Shown here piece by piece: positions 7,289 through 16,089 of a stretch of 32,823 nt of DNA. Position 1 is the first letter of the stretch, and every line of letters begins with the position of its first letter. The notes beneath the pieces were generated by a model that saw only the letters and a program-made list of their open reading frames with translations, was not told the DNA's origin and did not search any database. The stretch covers positions 1 through 32,823 of the forward strand of contig JABHVM010000044.1 in the NCBI GenBank assembly GCA_018658305.1. The letters are read 5' to 3'. Origin of the DNA: Thiotrichales bacterium. GTDB taxonomy: Bacteria > Pseudomonadota > Gammaproteobacteria > GCF-002020875. A program made the position numbers and the translations under genes.

Positions 7289-8956
7289 TCAGTCTCTGCG
7301 CCTATTGGGCCAGTTTTTTACCAGAATCGCCACTGCTATACCAGCCAGAACAACTCCAGAAGTATGATAGCCAAAATTAAGTAGAAGAGTGCTACTCACT
7401 AGCATACTGCCGGCAACAATAGCTGAGTAGGTGGTGCGTTGATTAGAGAGTAGATTTCGATTAATCTTCTCTAACTGCTCAGACTTCCACTGCAGGGCTA
7501 ACTTTCCGCTCTGTGCCTGTTGCAGGATCTCGTATACCATTACTGGAATCTCTGGAATCTGAGTAATCAAATCTGGAGCATCTTTTTCAAAACGCTCTTT
7601 AAGACCACTAAATCCTTTGCGTTTAGCAATCCAATTCTCAAGAAATGGTTTGGCTGTTGCCCAGAGATCAAGATCAGGATAGAGCTGTTTTCCAAGCCCC
7701 TCTATATAGAGTAGAGTCTTCTGCAACAGAACCAACTGCGGTTGAACCTCCATTCCAAACCTGCGCCCTGTACGAAATAACTTGAGGAGAAGAAGTGCGA
7801 AAGATATTTCACTAAAGGGTCTCTCAAAAATTGGTTCACAAACACTACGAAACGCTGACTCCAGCTCACCAATAGATGAATTTGCTGGAACCCAGCCAGA
7901 GTCAAGGTGAAGCTGCGCCACTTTTCTGTAGTCGCGATTGAAGAAAGCTAGAAAGTTCTCTGCTAGGTAACGTTGATCATCTTCAGTTAGGCTTCCCATA
8001 ATGCCGAAATCAACAGCAACATATTTTGGATCTTTGGGATCTTTCGCATCGACTAAAATATTTCCAGGATGCATATCCGCATGGAAAAAATTATCTCTAA
8101 AGACCTGGGTAAAGAATATTTCAACTCCTAATTCAGAGAGTCGTTGCATATCAACATTAGCTGTTCTGAGGGCTGCTATATCGCCAACGGGAATTCCGTG
8201 CACCTGCTCCATCACCAAGATGTTTTCTCTGGTAAGTGACCAGTCAGGTTCTGGAACTATAAGATCACTACTTGCGTGATCACTAAAATTTCTTCTAACT
8301 TGCGATAGGCTTGCTGCCTCGCGCATCATATCAAGCTCATCAAGGATAACCTGCTCATAATCTGCGACGATATGTTTAAGATGGAGCCTACGCCCCTCAC
8401 TCCAAAAACTCTCTGCGAGTGCAGCCATCTGTTTTGCCAACCCCAGATCACTATGAATCTGCTTCTCAATGTCTGGGCGAACTACCTTAACTACAACTTT
8501 GCGCCCATCTTTAGTAGTTGCTGTATGTACTTGAGCAATAGATGCAGATGCGAGCGGATCGATATCAAAAGATGAGAAGATATTTTCAACACTATCACCA
8601 AGAGCTTGCTCTACAATCTGTTTAGCTCTATCGCCACTAAATGGAGGGACTGAGTCTTGCAATTTAGCTAACTCATCGGCTATTGCATCTGGCAGTAGGT
8701 CACGCCTAGTTGAGAACATCTGCCCTAATTTCACAAAAATAGGTCCGAGATCTTCTAGCGCTAACCTGATTCTCTCCCCCTGTATAGAGTCATCCGTAAT
8801 ACCTCTATCTCGCCGCATCCAATAGAGTGGTGAAATATAGAGGAGAAAACGCAACGGTCTAAATAGGTGTAGAGTAAATATTATCTCATCCAGCCGATGG
8901 CGAGCTAATACGCGTTGAATCACCAACATTCGCCAAATTTGTTTAGGCTTAATCAT
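7289..8956 (-). CDS. ubiB: UbiB, atypical kinase-like ubiquinone biosynthesis protein
   Basis: ABC1/ADCK-family membrane-associated ATPase needed for ubiquinone synthesis. It is 555 residues long, close to the family norm. Visible marks are the family-specific KxGQ motif (KLGQ, 76-79), VKVVRPDI, the catalytic loop FFHADMHPGNILVD, and AVDFGIMG, the DFG equivalent. Two C-terminal hydrophobic helices lie at about residues 510-550. It follows ubiE after 17 nt. No ubiJ-like SCP2 gene lies between ubiE and ubiB, unlike in E. coli. Confidence 0.96.
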   Translation of the reverse strand: MIKPKQIWRMLVIQRVLARHRLDEIIFTLHLFRPLRFLLYISPLYWMRRDRGITDDSIQGERIRLALEDLGPIFVKLGQMFSTRRDLLPDAIADELAKLQDSVPPFSGDRAKQIVEQALGDSVENIFSSFDIDPLASASIAQVHTATTKDGRKVVVKVVRPDIEKQIHSDLGLAKQMAALAESFWSEGRRLHLKHIVADYEQVILDELDMMREAASLSQVRRNFSDHASSDLIVPEPDWSLTRENILVMEQVHGIPVGDIAALRTANVDMQRLSELGVEIFFTQVFRDNFFHADMHPGNILVDAKDPKDPKYVAVDFGIMGSLTEDDQRYLAENFLAFFNRDYRKVAQLHLDSGWVPANSSIGELESAFRSVCEPIFERPFSEISFALLLLKLFRTGRRFGMEVQPQLVLLQKTLLYIEGLGKQLYPDLDLWATAKPFLENWIAKRKGFSGLKERFEKDAPDLITQIPEIPVMVYEILQQAQSGKLALQWKSEQLEKINRNLLSNQRTTYSAIVAGSMLVSSTLLLNFGYHTSGVVLAGIAVAILVKNWPNRRRD

Positions 8957-8973
8957 CTAATAAACTTTCTCGA

Positions 8974-9738
8974 TTACTCAGCTTTAAAACCACGATGGAG
9001 AGCAACAATTCCACCAGTCATATTAAAATATTCTGTACGATCAAAACCAGCACTATCCATCATCGAACGGAGTGTGTTTTGATCTGGGTGCATACGGATA
9101 GACTCTGCCAAATATTGATAACTGTCTTCATCCTTAGCAATTACTTTACCAATCATCGGAAGAATATTAAATGAGTAAAAATCATAGGCAGATTTTAGTT
9201 TATCATTTGTTGGTTTTGAGAACTCTAATACTAAGAGTCTGCCACCTGGCTTAAGGGCTTTGTAGATAGAGCGCAGAGCTTGATCTTTATCAGTCACATT
9301 CCGCAAACCAAAGGAGATAGTGATACAGTCAAAACTATTTTCTGAGAATGGAATCTGTTCGGCATTAATCTGAACATACTCAACATTACCTAGCACCCCC
9401 TCGTTAATCAACCGATCTCGACCTTTGCGCAACATACTCTCATTGATATCTGAGAGAATAACTTTTCCGCTACTCCCAACAATTTTAGCAAACTGCAGAG
9501 AGAGGTCTCCAGTACCGCCTGCAAGGTCTAAAATATGTTGCCCTTTCATAGCACCACTCATCTCTATTGCAGATTTTTTCCAGAGACGATGAACTCCCAT
9601 AGACATCAGATCATTCATTAAGTCATAACTATCAACTACCGAATCAAAGACTCCACGAACTCTTTTCGCCTTATCCTTTACAGAGACATCCTCATATCCA
9701 AAGTGAGTCTTCTCTCGATTCATCTGTTCTCGATTCAT
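8974..9738 (-). CDS. ubiE: UbiE, C-methyltransferase for ubiquinone/menaquinone
   Basis: SAM-dependent C-methylation of the benzoquinol (and possibly demethylmenaquinol) ring. The 254 residues align closely with E. coli UbiE as I recall it, including [13 protein letters not shown], the SAM motif [12 protein letters not shown] (about 69-80), [11 protein letters not shown] and ESIRMHPDQ. The start is ambiguous: ATGAATCGAGA occurs twice in tandem (period 15 nt), giving ATG at 9738 or 9723. It lies 4 nt after the DUF971 gene and 17 nt before ubiB. Confidence 0.96.
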   Translation of the reverse strand: MNREQMNREKTHFGYEDVSVKDKAKRVRGVFDSVVDSYDLMNDLMSMGVHRLWKKSAIEMSGAMKGQHILDLAGGTGDLSLQFAKIVGSSGKVILSDINESMLRKGRDRLINEGVLGNVEYVQINAEQIPFSENSFDCITISFGLRNVTDKDQALRSIYKALKPGGRLLVLEFSKPTNDKLKSAYDFYSFNILPMIGKVIAKDEDSYQYLAESIRMHPDQNTLRSMMDSAGFDRTEYFNMTGGIVALHRGFKAE

Positions 9739-9742
9739 AATA

Positions 9743-10135
9743 TTAAGTGGCTAAGCGTTCTGAAGTTGTCATTCGCTCAATACCCTCTGCCTCTAAGCGA
9801 GCGAGATAATCTTTCCAGTAACTATCCATATTTTTCCCAAGTTGGTAGAGCCAATCCCAAGAGTAGATTCCAGTATCATGCTTATCATCAAAAACTAACG
9901 ATACTGCATAACGACCAACTGGTTCAATTCGTTGTATTTCGACCTCCTCCTTACCAACTTGCAAAACTTCATCTCCTGGTGCGTGCCCGCGTACCTCTGC
10001 TGATGGAGAGTATACTCTCAGATATTCTGCACTGTAGTTCCAGCTATTACCATCTTCATAACTGAGGGTGAGGGTACGAGACTCTTTGTCATAAACAATG
10101 TCTGTTGGTACTGGTGTATTAGTTGCTTCGCTCAT
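9743..10135 (-). CDS. DUF971 (GBBH-like N-terminal domain) protein
   Basis: A 130-residue soluble protein made of one DUF971 domain. Marks are [17 protein letters not shown] near the N terminus, [17 protein letters not shown] in the middle, and [15 protein letters not shown] towards the end. The fold is related to the N-terminal domain of gamma-butyrobetaine hydroxylase, but the catalytic domain is absent and the role is unknown. Lying between hslU and ubiE fits the order I recall from Pseudomonas. AAAAGGT gives a Shine-Dalgarno site about 9 nt before the ATG. Confidence 0.88.
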   Translation of the reverse strand: MSEATNTPVPTDIVYDKESRTLTLSYEDGNSWNYSAEYLRVYSPSAEVRGHAPGDEVLQVGKEEVEIQRIEPVGRYAVSLVFDDKHDTGIYSWDWLYQLGKNMDSYWKDYLARLEAEGIERMTTSERLAT

Positions 10136-10173
10136 AATTTTTAACCTTTTAGTCTGTTAGTTATTTAAGTGAA

Positions 10174-11508
10174 TTATAGTATGTATCGACTTAGATCTTC
10201 ATTCTCTGCTAACTCTGATAACGAATCTTTAACATAGCTAGAATCAATTACTATCTTATCACCAGAACGATCCGATGCCTCAAATGATATATCTTCTAGT
10301 AGACGCTCCATCACTGTATGCAATCTTCGTGCGCCGATATTTTCAGTATTCTCATTTACTTGCCATGAGAACTCTGCAATTTGGTGAATTCCATCTTCAG
10401 CAAAACTTAACTCAACACCATCTGTCTTCATTAATGCTACATACTGCTCGGTTAAAGATGCATCTGGTTCGGATAGAATACTCTTGAAGTCATCAACACT
10501 CAACGCTTTTAGCTCAACTCTAATTGGCAGCCTACCTTGCAACTCAGGAATAAGATCAGACGGCTTAGAGAGATGAAATGCTCCAGAGGCGATGAATAGA
10601 ATATGGTCTGTTTTAATCATTCCATATTTTGTACTGACTGTACTTCCCTCAACTAGAGGTAATAGATCTCGTTGCACCCCTTCGCGCGACACCTCTCCTC
10701 CGCTTGATCCTTCACTGCGTCTTGCAACTTTATCTATCTCATCTAAAAAAACTATTCCGTTCTGCTCCACACTCTCAACTGCTCGATGCTTAATATCCTC
10801 ATCATCAACCATTTTGTGCGACTCCTCTTCAACAAGAAGTTTGAGTGCATTTGAGATCTGCATTTTTTTAGCCTTAGCTGGACGATCTCCCATTCCCTGA
10901 AAAATATTCTGGAGCTGTGAAGTCATCTCTTCCATTCCTGGAGGCCCCATAATCTCAACTCCAACAGTTGGTGATGCTATATCGATCTCTATCTCCTTTT
11001 CATCAAGATCACCCTCGCGTAATTTTTTACGGAACTTCTGCCTCGTAGCAGACTCTTTTTCGACAACTTCATCGCCTTCATCTGCGCCACGCCGTGGTGG
11101 AATTAAGACATCAAGAATTCGATCTTCCGCAGCATCTTCGGCACGACTACGCACCCCATTCACTGCCTGCTCGCGCACTCGCTTAATTGCAATATCTGCA
11201 AGGTCACGAATAATAGAGTCTACATCACGACCCACATATCCAACCTCAGTAAATTTAGTTGCCTCTACTTTTATAAACGGAGCATTAGATAGGCGTGCTA
11301 GACGACGAGCTATCTCTGTTTTCCCAACTCCAGTAGGTCCAATCATCAGAATATTTTTAGGAGTTATCTCTGGGCGTAACTCCTCAGAGACCTGCATTCT
11401 ACGCCAGCGGTTACGCAGCGCAATCGCTACTGCTCGCTTTGCATCATCTTGTCCAATAATATGTTTATTTAGTTCTTTAACAATCTGTTTCGGGGTTAAC
11501 TCACTCAC
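10174..11508 (-). CDS. hslU: HslU, ATPase subunit of the HslUV protease
   Basis: AAA+ unfoldase that feeds proteins into the HslV peptidase. The 444-residue length matches the family. The Walker A motif GPTGVGKT is at 57-64, [15 protein letters not shown] at 82-96 (pore GYVG loop), and Walker B FLDEID at 254-259. The charged intermediate I domain lies at about 110-240. The C-terminal tail DLSRYIL is the docking peptide that inserts into HslV. Its ATG overlaps the hslV stop by 4 nt. Confidence 0.98.
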   Translation of the reverse strand: MSELTPKQIVKELNKHIIGQDDAKRAVAIALRNRWRRMQVSEELRPEITPKNILMIGPTGVGKTEIARRLARLSNAPFIKVEATKFTEVGYVGRDVDSIIRDLADIAIKRVREQAVNGVRSRAEDAAEDRILDVLIPPRRGADEGDEVVEKESATRQKFRKKLREGDLDEKEIEIDIASPTVGVEIMGPPGMEEMTSQLQNIFQGMGDRPAKAKKMQISNALKLLVEEESHKMVDDEDIKHRAVESVEQNGIVFLDEIDKVARRSEGSSGGEVSREGVQRDLLPLVEGSTVSTKYGMIKTDHILFIASGAFHLSKPSDLIPELQGRLPIRVELKALSVDDFKSILSEPDASLTEQYVALMKTDGVELSFAEDGIHQIAEFSWQVNENTENIGARRLHTVMERLLEDISFEASDRSGDKIVIDSSYVKDSLSELAENEDLSRYIL

Positions 11509-12053
11509 TTATTTTTTCCTTTTAACTCTTCTGTTACTAAGCTTCGATTAGTAAAAACACAGATGTCTGCCGCTATATCCATACTCTTCTCAACAATCTT
11601 TTGAGGAGTCATTTTACTATTTTCTAATAGAGATCGTGCTGCAGCTAGTGCATAGTTACCACCAGACCCGATAGCTATAGCTCCATGTTCTGGCTCTATA
11701 ACATCACCGTTACCTGTAATTACTAGAGTCTCATTCTCATCTGCCACCAAGAGCAGAGCTTCTAATTTCCGCAATATTCGATCTGTACGCCAATCTTTAG
11801 CCAGCTCAACAGCAGAGCGCACCATATGTCCAGAGTACTTCTCGAGCTTACCTTCAAAGCGCTCAATCAAGGTAAATGCATCTGCCGTGCCTCCAGCAAA
11901 ACCAGCTATAACCTTATCATGATAGAGACGACGAATTTTTCGGGCATTACCTTTCATCACGGTATTCCCCATTGAGACCTGTCCATCACCACCTATTACC
12001 ACATGGTTGCCGCGCCGCACGCAGAGAATTGTTGTACCGTGATACTGCTCCAT
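11505..12053 (-). CDS. hslV: HslV, peptidase subunit of the HslUV protease
   Basis: N-terminal-nucleophile threonine peptidase that forms the dodecameric core of HslUV. Here Thr7 in [14 protein letters not shown] would become Thr1 after loss of a six-residue propeptide. [23 protein letters not shown] and [13 protein letters not shown] are family signatures. The protein is 182 residues. AAGGA lies 5 nt before the ATG. I see no clear sigma32-type heat-shock promoter upstream, although hslVU is heat-induced in E. coli. The 170 nt upstream hold the terminator of the next gene. Confidence 0.98.
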   Translation of the reverse strand: MEQYHGTTILCVRRGNHVVIGGDGQVSMGNTVMKGNARKIRRLYHDKVIAGFAGGTADAFTLIERFEGKLEKYSGHMVRSAVELAKDWRTDRILRKLEALLLVADENETLVITGNGDVIEPEHGAIAIGSGGNYALAAARSLLENSKMTPQKIVEKSMDIAADICVFTNRSLVTEELKGKNK

Positions 12054-12163
12054 ACATTTTATTCCTTAAATGATTTTTTATCTATTTTACAGCTTCTACT
12101 AGAGACTATCTACTACCAGATATCAGTTACTAGAACTCTTTAATTAAAAGTGCATTCTACAGC

Positions 12164-12201
12164 AAAAGAGCGGCGACTCCCAGATGGAAGTGCGCCGCTC
12201 T
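12164..12201 (-). terminator. Rho-independent terminator of the 61-residue orphan gene
   Basis: A perfect 9-bp inverted repeat (AGAGCGGCG at 12167-12175, CGCCGCTCT at 12193-12201) with a 17-nt loop is followed on the minus strand by TTTT (12164-12167). It lies 22 nt past the stop codon at 12223 and isolates that gene from hslV. Confidence 0.85.
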
Positions 12202-12222
12202 CTATTTTCAAGTAAAGCTAAG

Positions 12223-12408
12223 TTACGCTCTACGATCTACCACTACATCGTACGCCCCAGATTTTTTCATACTATGGATAAATGCTTTGGTGGTATTAAC
12301 ATTCCACCCTATCTCACATTCATGCGATGTTCCACCAATCGCCTCGTCAGCTTTTTTTCTTGCAGCTACCAATCTTTTATCCATATCAACTCTTGATAAA
12401 AATTCCAT
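12223..12408 (-). CDS. Orphan small protein, 61 residues, unknown function
   Basis: I do not recognise this protein. It begins MEFLSRVDMDKRL and is charged, with a likely helix (DKRLVAARKKADEA), then GGTSHECEIGWNVNTT and a basic tail. There is one cysteine and no membrane segment. I chose the ATG at 12408 because AAAGGAG (12415-12421) precedes it by 6 nt. The longer open frame to 12483 would begin upstream of the predicted transcription start at about 12468. The gene has its own promoter and a strong terminator, so it looks like a real monocistronic unit rather than a chance ORF. Confidence 0.7.
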   Translation of the reverse strand: MEFLSRVDMDKRLVAARKKADEAIGGTSHECEIGWNVNTTKAFIHSMKKSGAYDVVVDRRA

Positions 12409-12474
12409 TATTATATCTCCTTTAGTCGATAAATTAACACCAATCAAAGTCCGTTTTTCAACGGTCGTGAACCC

Positions 12475-12503
12475 ACTATACACTATTTTAAAACTAATAT
12501 CAA
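12475..12503 (-). promoter_or_regulatory. Sigma70-type promoter for the 61-residue gene
   Basis: On the minus strand: TTGATA (12498-12503), a 17-nt spacer and TATAGT (12475-12480), each a 5/6 match to consensus. The predicted leader is about 60 nt and contains a small hairpin (CCGTT-GAAA-AACGG, about 12451-12464). Confidence 0.65.
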
Positions 12504-12537
12504 ATTATTTTATACGCCTATAAGTAAATAAGTATAT

Positions 12538-12543
12538 TATAAT
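12538..12543 (+). promoter_or_regulatory. Candidate -10 box for the coiled-coil/ankyrin unit
   Basis: A perfect TATAAT lies 35 nt before the GTG start, in a very AT-rich tract. No convincing -35 box is found at 16-18 nt upstream, so the promoter may be weak or activator-dependent. Confidence 0.4.
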
Positions 12544-12577
12544 AGAGACTTAATCTTACCCACGGCAGAGGCTAAAA

Positions 12578-13249
12578 GTGTTAAGATTAGCCGCTATGAC
12601 TACGGCTAAAATTGTATTTCCAGAAAAAGGCACTGTCTCTTATTATGAGAGTGAAGAGCACGAAGACACTCCATATCATAAACGCAGAACAGACGGTCTC
12701 AATTCAACCGCTGGAATGTCTACTGATGAGCTAATTCTCTACAGTATCGATTACTTTCATCGCTCACTGGAGAAGCGTGGGGAGATGGGCGCGCGCACAG
12801 CACTATGGACCAACCGAGTTATCAAAAGTGGTATGGCTGGCTTGATGCTTATTGCTGCCTCTATTCTGGTTTTGGTATTTGTTGTATCTAAACAGATGAG
12901 CGATATAGCCCTTGTGACTACTAAGATGGATACTCAGATGGCACAGATGGTAACTGATATTCGTGAGATGTCCACCTATGTAAACTCTATCGGTGATAGC
13001 GTATCTACCTTACCAATTATTGTTGAGGAGATCTCCAATATGGAACGCAATGTCAGCGAGATGGGAGATTATGTCAGTCAAGTCTCAGAAACCATGACTC
13101 ACACTGATCAAGTGGTGGAACAGATGGTGGTTAATATTGATGAGATGGAGAGCAATCTCTCAAATGTTACCTTGATTGTCCGAGGCATGGATCAGAGTAT
13201 TGATCGTGTATCTCGACCTTTCCGTATATTCAACAAGATGATCCCATGA
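12578..13249 (+). CDS. Membrane-anchored methionine-rich coiled-coil protein A (unknown family)
   Basis: I do not recognise this family. The 223-residue product has a cytoplasmic-looking charged N terminus (about 1-84), one transmembrane helix (about 85-103), and a long alpha-helical C-terminal part rich in Met and hydrophobic heptads (MDTQMAQM, SNMERNVSEMGDYV, EQMVVNIDEMESN), probably periplasmic. It ends in SRPFRIFNKMIP. The GTG at 12578 has AGAGG 6 nt upstream; ATG at 12596 is an alternative with a weaker site, giving 217 residues. Its stop overlaps the next start by 4 nt (ATGA). It shares layout and tail pattern with the next protein, suggesting tandem paralogues. A chemoreceptor is unlikely: there is no ligand domain and no cytoplasmic signalling hairpin. 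Confidence 0.78.
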   Translation: MLRLAAMTTAKIVFPEKGTVSYYESEEHEDTPYHKRRTDGLNSTAGMSTDELILYSIDYFHRSLEKRGEMGARTALWTNRVIKSGMAGLMLIAASILVLVFVVSKQMSDIALVTTKMDTQMAQMVTDIREMSTYVNSIGDSVSTLPIIVEEISNMERNVSEMGDYVSQVSETMTHTDQVVEQMVVNIDEMESNLSNVTLIVRGMDQSIDRVSRPFRIFNKMIP

Positions 13250-13851
13250 GTAGTAAAGATAAAAAAGAAGAGTTGGATGATCTTACTCTAGATTTAGATC
13301 AGATGAACGAGTCTAAAATTGGAGAGCAGGTAGCTCGTTCGCTTTATGCACAGATGTGCTACTTCCATGAAGAGACGGAAGAGCAACATATAATATCCAC
13401 CGATGACACCAAACGAACCTCCATGATGGTACAGGGAATTGGAACTCTCCTCCTTGTGTTTGTAATTGTGATCGCCTTCTATATCAATCAACTCTCAGGT
13501 CTATTTATTGAGATTGTAGAGAATATGGATAGTATGAATAATAAAGTGGCAAATATGACTCAAGAGGTCTCTCACATTAAAAATGATATTGTCCATATGA
13601 ACGATAGTGTTAGCCATATGCATGAAGTACTTGCAAACATGCAGCATCTCAATAAACATGTAGATGGAATGAGACAAAATATGGGAAATATGACTACGAA
13701 GTTAGTTCATATGGATCAGATGGGAGGAGAAGTTGGTAGCACATTAGAGAAAATGAATAGAGAGATGAGCAAGATAAATAATACGACTGGACATATGGGA
13801 GTGCGGATGAGACAGATAGCTAAACCAGTAAAGCACTTCCCTAAACCTTAA
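13246..13851 (+). CDS. Membrane-anchored methionine-rich coiled-coil protein B (unknown family)
   Basis: A 201-residue partner of the preceding gene, coupled to it by a 4-nt overlap. The acidic/basic N terminus (1-60) is followed by one transmembrane helix (about 62-80). A near-perfect coiled coil then runs from about residue 93 to 155, with Met, Ile, Val or Leu every seven residues at both core positions. The core Met is mostly preceded by Asn or His (ANM, VHM, SHM, QNM, GNM). It ends AKPVKHFPKP, similar to the tail of protein A. The pair probably form a hetero-oligomer across the periplasm. Function is unknown; metal or oxidant sensing by the Met/His-rich coil is only a guess. Confidence 0.78.
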   Translation: MSSKDKKEELDDLTLDLDQMNESKIGEQVARSLYAQMCYFHEETEEQHIISTDDTKRTSMMVQGIGTLLLVFVIVIAFYINQLSGLFIEIVENMDSMNNKVANMTQEVSHIKNDIVHMNDSVSHMHEVLANMQHLNKHVDGMRQNMGNMTTKLVHMDQMGGEVGSTLEKMNREMSKINNTTGHMGVRMRQIAKPVKHFPKP

Positions 13852-13867
13852 AAGATATGGAAAAATT

Positions 13868-14404
13868 ATGAGATTTAATATTATAAAATATATCTCACTA
13901 CTTCTGATTTCAACGACTGTATCAGCTAATAGTGGAGATTTAAATAGTAGTACAAGTAGCAGCACAATGTCTACCTCGAATATATATGATAATAGTCGCT
14001 CACAGACTAATTATATAGAGAGTAAAGAGATTGGGAATCTGCATAAGCTTGTTCGCTATAACGATCTAGCTGCCGTTATCCAACTATCTAGTATGGATAA
14101 CATCTCAACCATGGTTAATATAAAAGGTGGGTTTGGTAAGACCGCTCTCCTCTTCTCGCGTACAGCAGAGATGGACGAAGCATTGCTCTCTCTTGGAGCA
14201 GATCCAGCAATTACTAACAGCTTTGGTAATACTCATCTTCTCCACCTAGTTCAGTTAAACGACCTCACTAGAGTAGAGATTTTACTTCAGTATGGGGCAG
14301 ATCCAGCTGTAACCAACAAGTTTGGCAATACTCCGCTGCGCGAAGCAGAGTGGCGTAGCAATAGTAAGATGATCTACCTCCTTAAGCACTATATAAATAA
14401 ATAG
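13868..14404 (+). CDS. Exported ankyrin-repeat protein
   Basis: A 178-residue protein with a cleavable signal peptide (about residues 1-20, cleavage after VSA). A Ser/Thr/Asn-rich linker spans about 21-55. Two to three ankyrin repeats follow at about 88-178, recognised by LLSLGADPAITNSFGNTHLLH and LLQYGADPAVTNKFGNTPLREA. It starts 16 nt after protein B with GGA about 8 nt before the ATG, so it is probably the third gene of that unit. Ankyrin repeats bind proteins, so a periplasmic role in docking onto the coiled-coil pair is reasonable but inferred. It ends 31 nt before the convergent xerC stop, with no clear terminator hairpin between. Confidence 0.8.
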   Translation: MRFNIIKYISLLLISTTVSANSGDLNSSTSSSTMSTSNIYDNSRSQTNYIESKEIGNLHKLVRYNDLAAVIQLSSMDNISTMVNIKGGFGKTALLFSRTAEMDEALLSLGADPAITNSFGNTHLLHLVQLNDLTRVEILLQYGADPAVTNKFGNTPLREAEWRSNSKMIYLLKHYINK

Positions 14405-14435
14405 CTCACAACCTATTTTTCTCTTAATTTGTACT

Positions 14436-15428
14436 CTAGTCTCTACGCGGTTTCTTGTTAGATTTTTGTGCTTTAATTTGTGCTCTAGGGTGAGCCTTGT
14501 CATAGACTGCAGCTAAATGTTGAAAATCTAAATTAGTATATACTTGAGTAGTGGTTATATTTTCATGCCCCAACATCTCCTGTACTGCGCGCAGATTTCC
14601 GCTAGACTCTAGAATATGGGTAGCAAAAGAGTGACGGAGAATGTGAGGATGAATGTGACTCTCTAGCCCACGATCTTTTCCAATTTTATCTAAACGCTGT
14701 TGAATAGTTCTGTGTGCAATCCTTCCTCCTCGCTTACTTACAAACAGCGCCTGCTCACCGTCATCAGCTAACTCATCTCGCACCTCAAGCCATCGCTCTA
14801 TAGCCAGTTGCGCTTTCTCTCCCACTGGCACTTCACGCTCTTTATTACCTTTACCCAACACCCTCACTATACCGCTATGGATGCTATTAACAACATCCAG
14901 ATCAATACGAGCCAACTCAGCAAGACGCAGTCCAGATGAGTATAGTAGCTCAAACATTGCGAGATCTCTCAGTAGAAGATGCTCCAAATTTGATTCGCCA
15001 TTGCTTGATTTAGAAGTAGATTCAGATGATGGATAGTGAAGCAGACTCTCTAGTTGGTCTGCATCTAGAGTTGAGGGAAGTGGTCGCTCGCCTTTAGGAG
15101 ATAAAACCCCAACTGCTGGATTATGATCCATCAGCTGCTCTCGAATGAAATATATATAGAGTGAACGAATAGCAGATAAATTACGCTGAATTGAGCGGCT
15201 ACCAATTCCTAAACGGTGGCGGTGAGCTACGAAGCCACGAATTTGGTTGGAGCTACACTCTATTACCTTTAATCCATTCTCACTCTTAATAAGATAGTTG
15301 CAAAAATTATCAAGATCACGACGATATGCCGCTATAGTGTGTTGAGAGAGTCCCCGTTCGGCGGCACCGAGATGCTCTATAAATTTACTTAACCACTCAC
15401 TCTCCAACTCACTTTTTAGCATACACAT
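14436..15428 (-). CDS. xerC: Tyrosine recombinase XerC
   Basis: Site-specific recombinase that with XerD resolves chromosome dimers at dif. The catalytic set is complete: Arg168 (SSGLRLAEL), Lys193, His262 and Arg265 (HPHILRHSF), His288 (LGHENI), Tyr297 (QVYTNL). At 330 residues it is longer than the usual ~300, owing to a Ser-rich insertion at about 134-149 and a basic tail. The first ATG (15428) overlaps the DUF484 stop by 20 nt; ATG at 15422 is an alternative. The DUF484 neighbour, the order and the N terminus all favour XerC over XerD. Confidence 0.95.
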   Translation of the reverse strand: MCMLKSELESEWLSKFIEHLGAAERGLSQHTIAAYRRDLDNFCNYLIKSENGLKVIECSSNQIRGFVAHRHRLGIGSRSIQRNLSAIRSLYIYFIREQLMDHNPAVGVLSPKGERPLPSTLDADQLESLLHYPSSESTSKSSNGESNLEHLLLRDLAMFELLYSSGLRLAELARIDLDVVNSIHSGIVRVLGKGNKEREVPVGEKAQLAIERWLEVRDELADDGEQALFVSKRGGRIAHRTIQQRLDKIGKDRGLESHIHPHILRHSFATHILESSGNLRAVQEMLGHENITTTQVYTNLDFQHLAAVYDKAHPRAQIKAQKSNKKPRRD

Positions 15429-16089
15429 GCATTAGTGCTGCACTCACTAAAGTAGCAATTTGAGAGAGAAAGTGAGTTCCCATCTTCTCATGATAGTGTT
15501 CTGGGTTTTTATTTCCGAGTGCAATAATTCCTCGTTTTTGGGTATCATCTCCAAATCCATTTAGTGGAAGCAGAGCTACCGATGCACCATGCGTTATATC
15601 ATCTCCAAAAACAGTAGAGCGTTGCTCTTCTGAGAGCTGTCCACAAAACGGGGTACTATTATGGAGCAATTTTTCAAACTTATCATGAGTTTTACTATTC
15701 TCCTCATTTGGAAGAAGCACCACTACCTGTTCAACTCCAAAACTATCTTTAAGGCTATCGTATAGAGCCGCAACCACCTCGTCACTACTACCACACTCCA
15801 TCAGCTCAATAGTTAAGCGATGCAAACTTTCACTCAGCGAGTCATTTTCACGCGCTAGATGGAGGAGATTTAAAATCTCAGCATTTAATTGCGTATTCTT
15901 TTTCCGCAGCTCTCCCACTTGTCGTTCAATCAGAGATATCGCTCCACCACTACTGTGCGGAATATCAATCTCTGTTAAAAGCTTAGTATGGCTCTCAAAA
16001 AAATTTGGGTTCTGCTGGAGATACTCTATAACTTTTTTCTCACTTGGCAGCCTACTCTTTACCGTTTTACTCTTTATATCTCCACTCAT
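15409..16089 (-). CDS. DUF484-family protein (GAF-like)
   Basis: A 226-residue cytoplasmic protein of the DUF484 family, usually found between dapF and xerC, as here. The N-terminal helical part has VIEYLQQNPNFFESH and ERQVGELRKKNTQL, a short coiled coil at about 50-75. The rest resembles a GAF domain, ending in ALGNKNPEHYHEKMGTHFLSQIA. The biochemical role is unknown. Its ATG overlaps the dapF stop by 4 nt. Confidence 0.92.
   Translation of the reverse strand: MSGDIKSKTVKSRLPSEKKVIEYLQQNPNFFESHTKLLTEIDIPHSSGGAISLIERQVGELRKKNTQLNAEILNLLHLARENDSLSESLHRLTIELMECGSSDEVVAALYDSLKDSFGVEQVVVLLPNEENSKTHDKFEKLLHNSTPFCGQLSEEQRSTVFGDDITHGASVALLPLNGFGDDTQKRGIIALGNKNPEHYHEKMGTHFLSQIATLVSAALMHVYAKK

Noticed and set aside
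12409-12483. Longer start (25 extra codons) for the 61-residue protein
   Set aside because: It lies upstream of the predicted transcription start, and the internal ATG has the strong AAAGGAG site.
12578-13851. Reading the coiled-coil pair as chemoreceptors
   Set aside because: Each has only one membrane helix and the coil is on the far side of it; no ligand-binding domain or conserved signalling tip is seen.
14405-14435. Bidirectional terminator between the ankyrin gene and xerC
   Set aside because: Only 31 nt separate the stops and no stem with a U-tract is visible.
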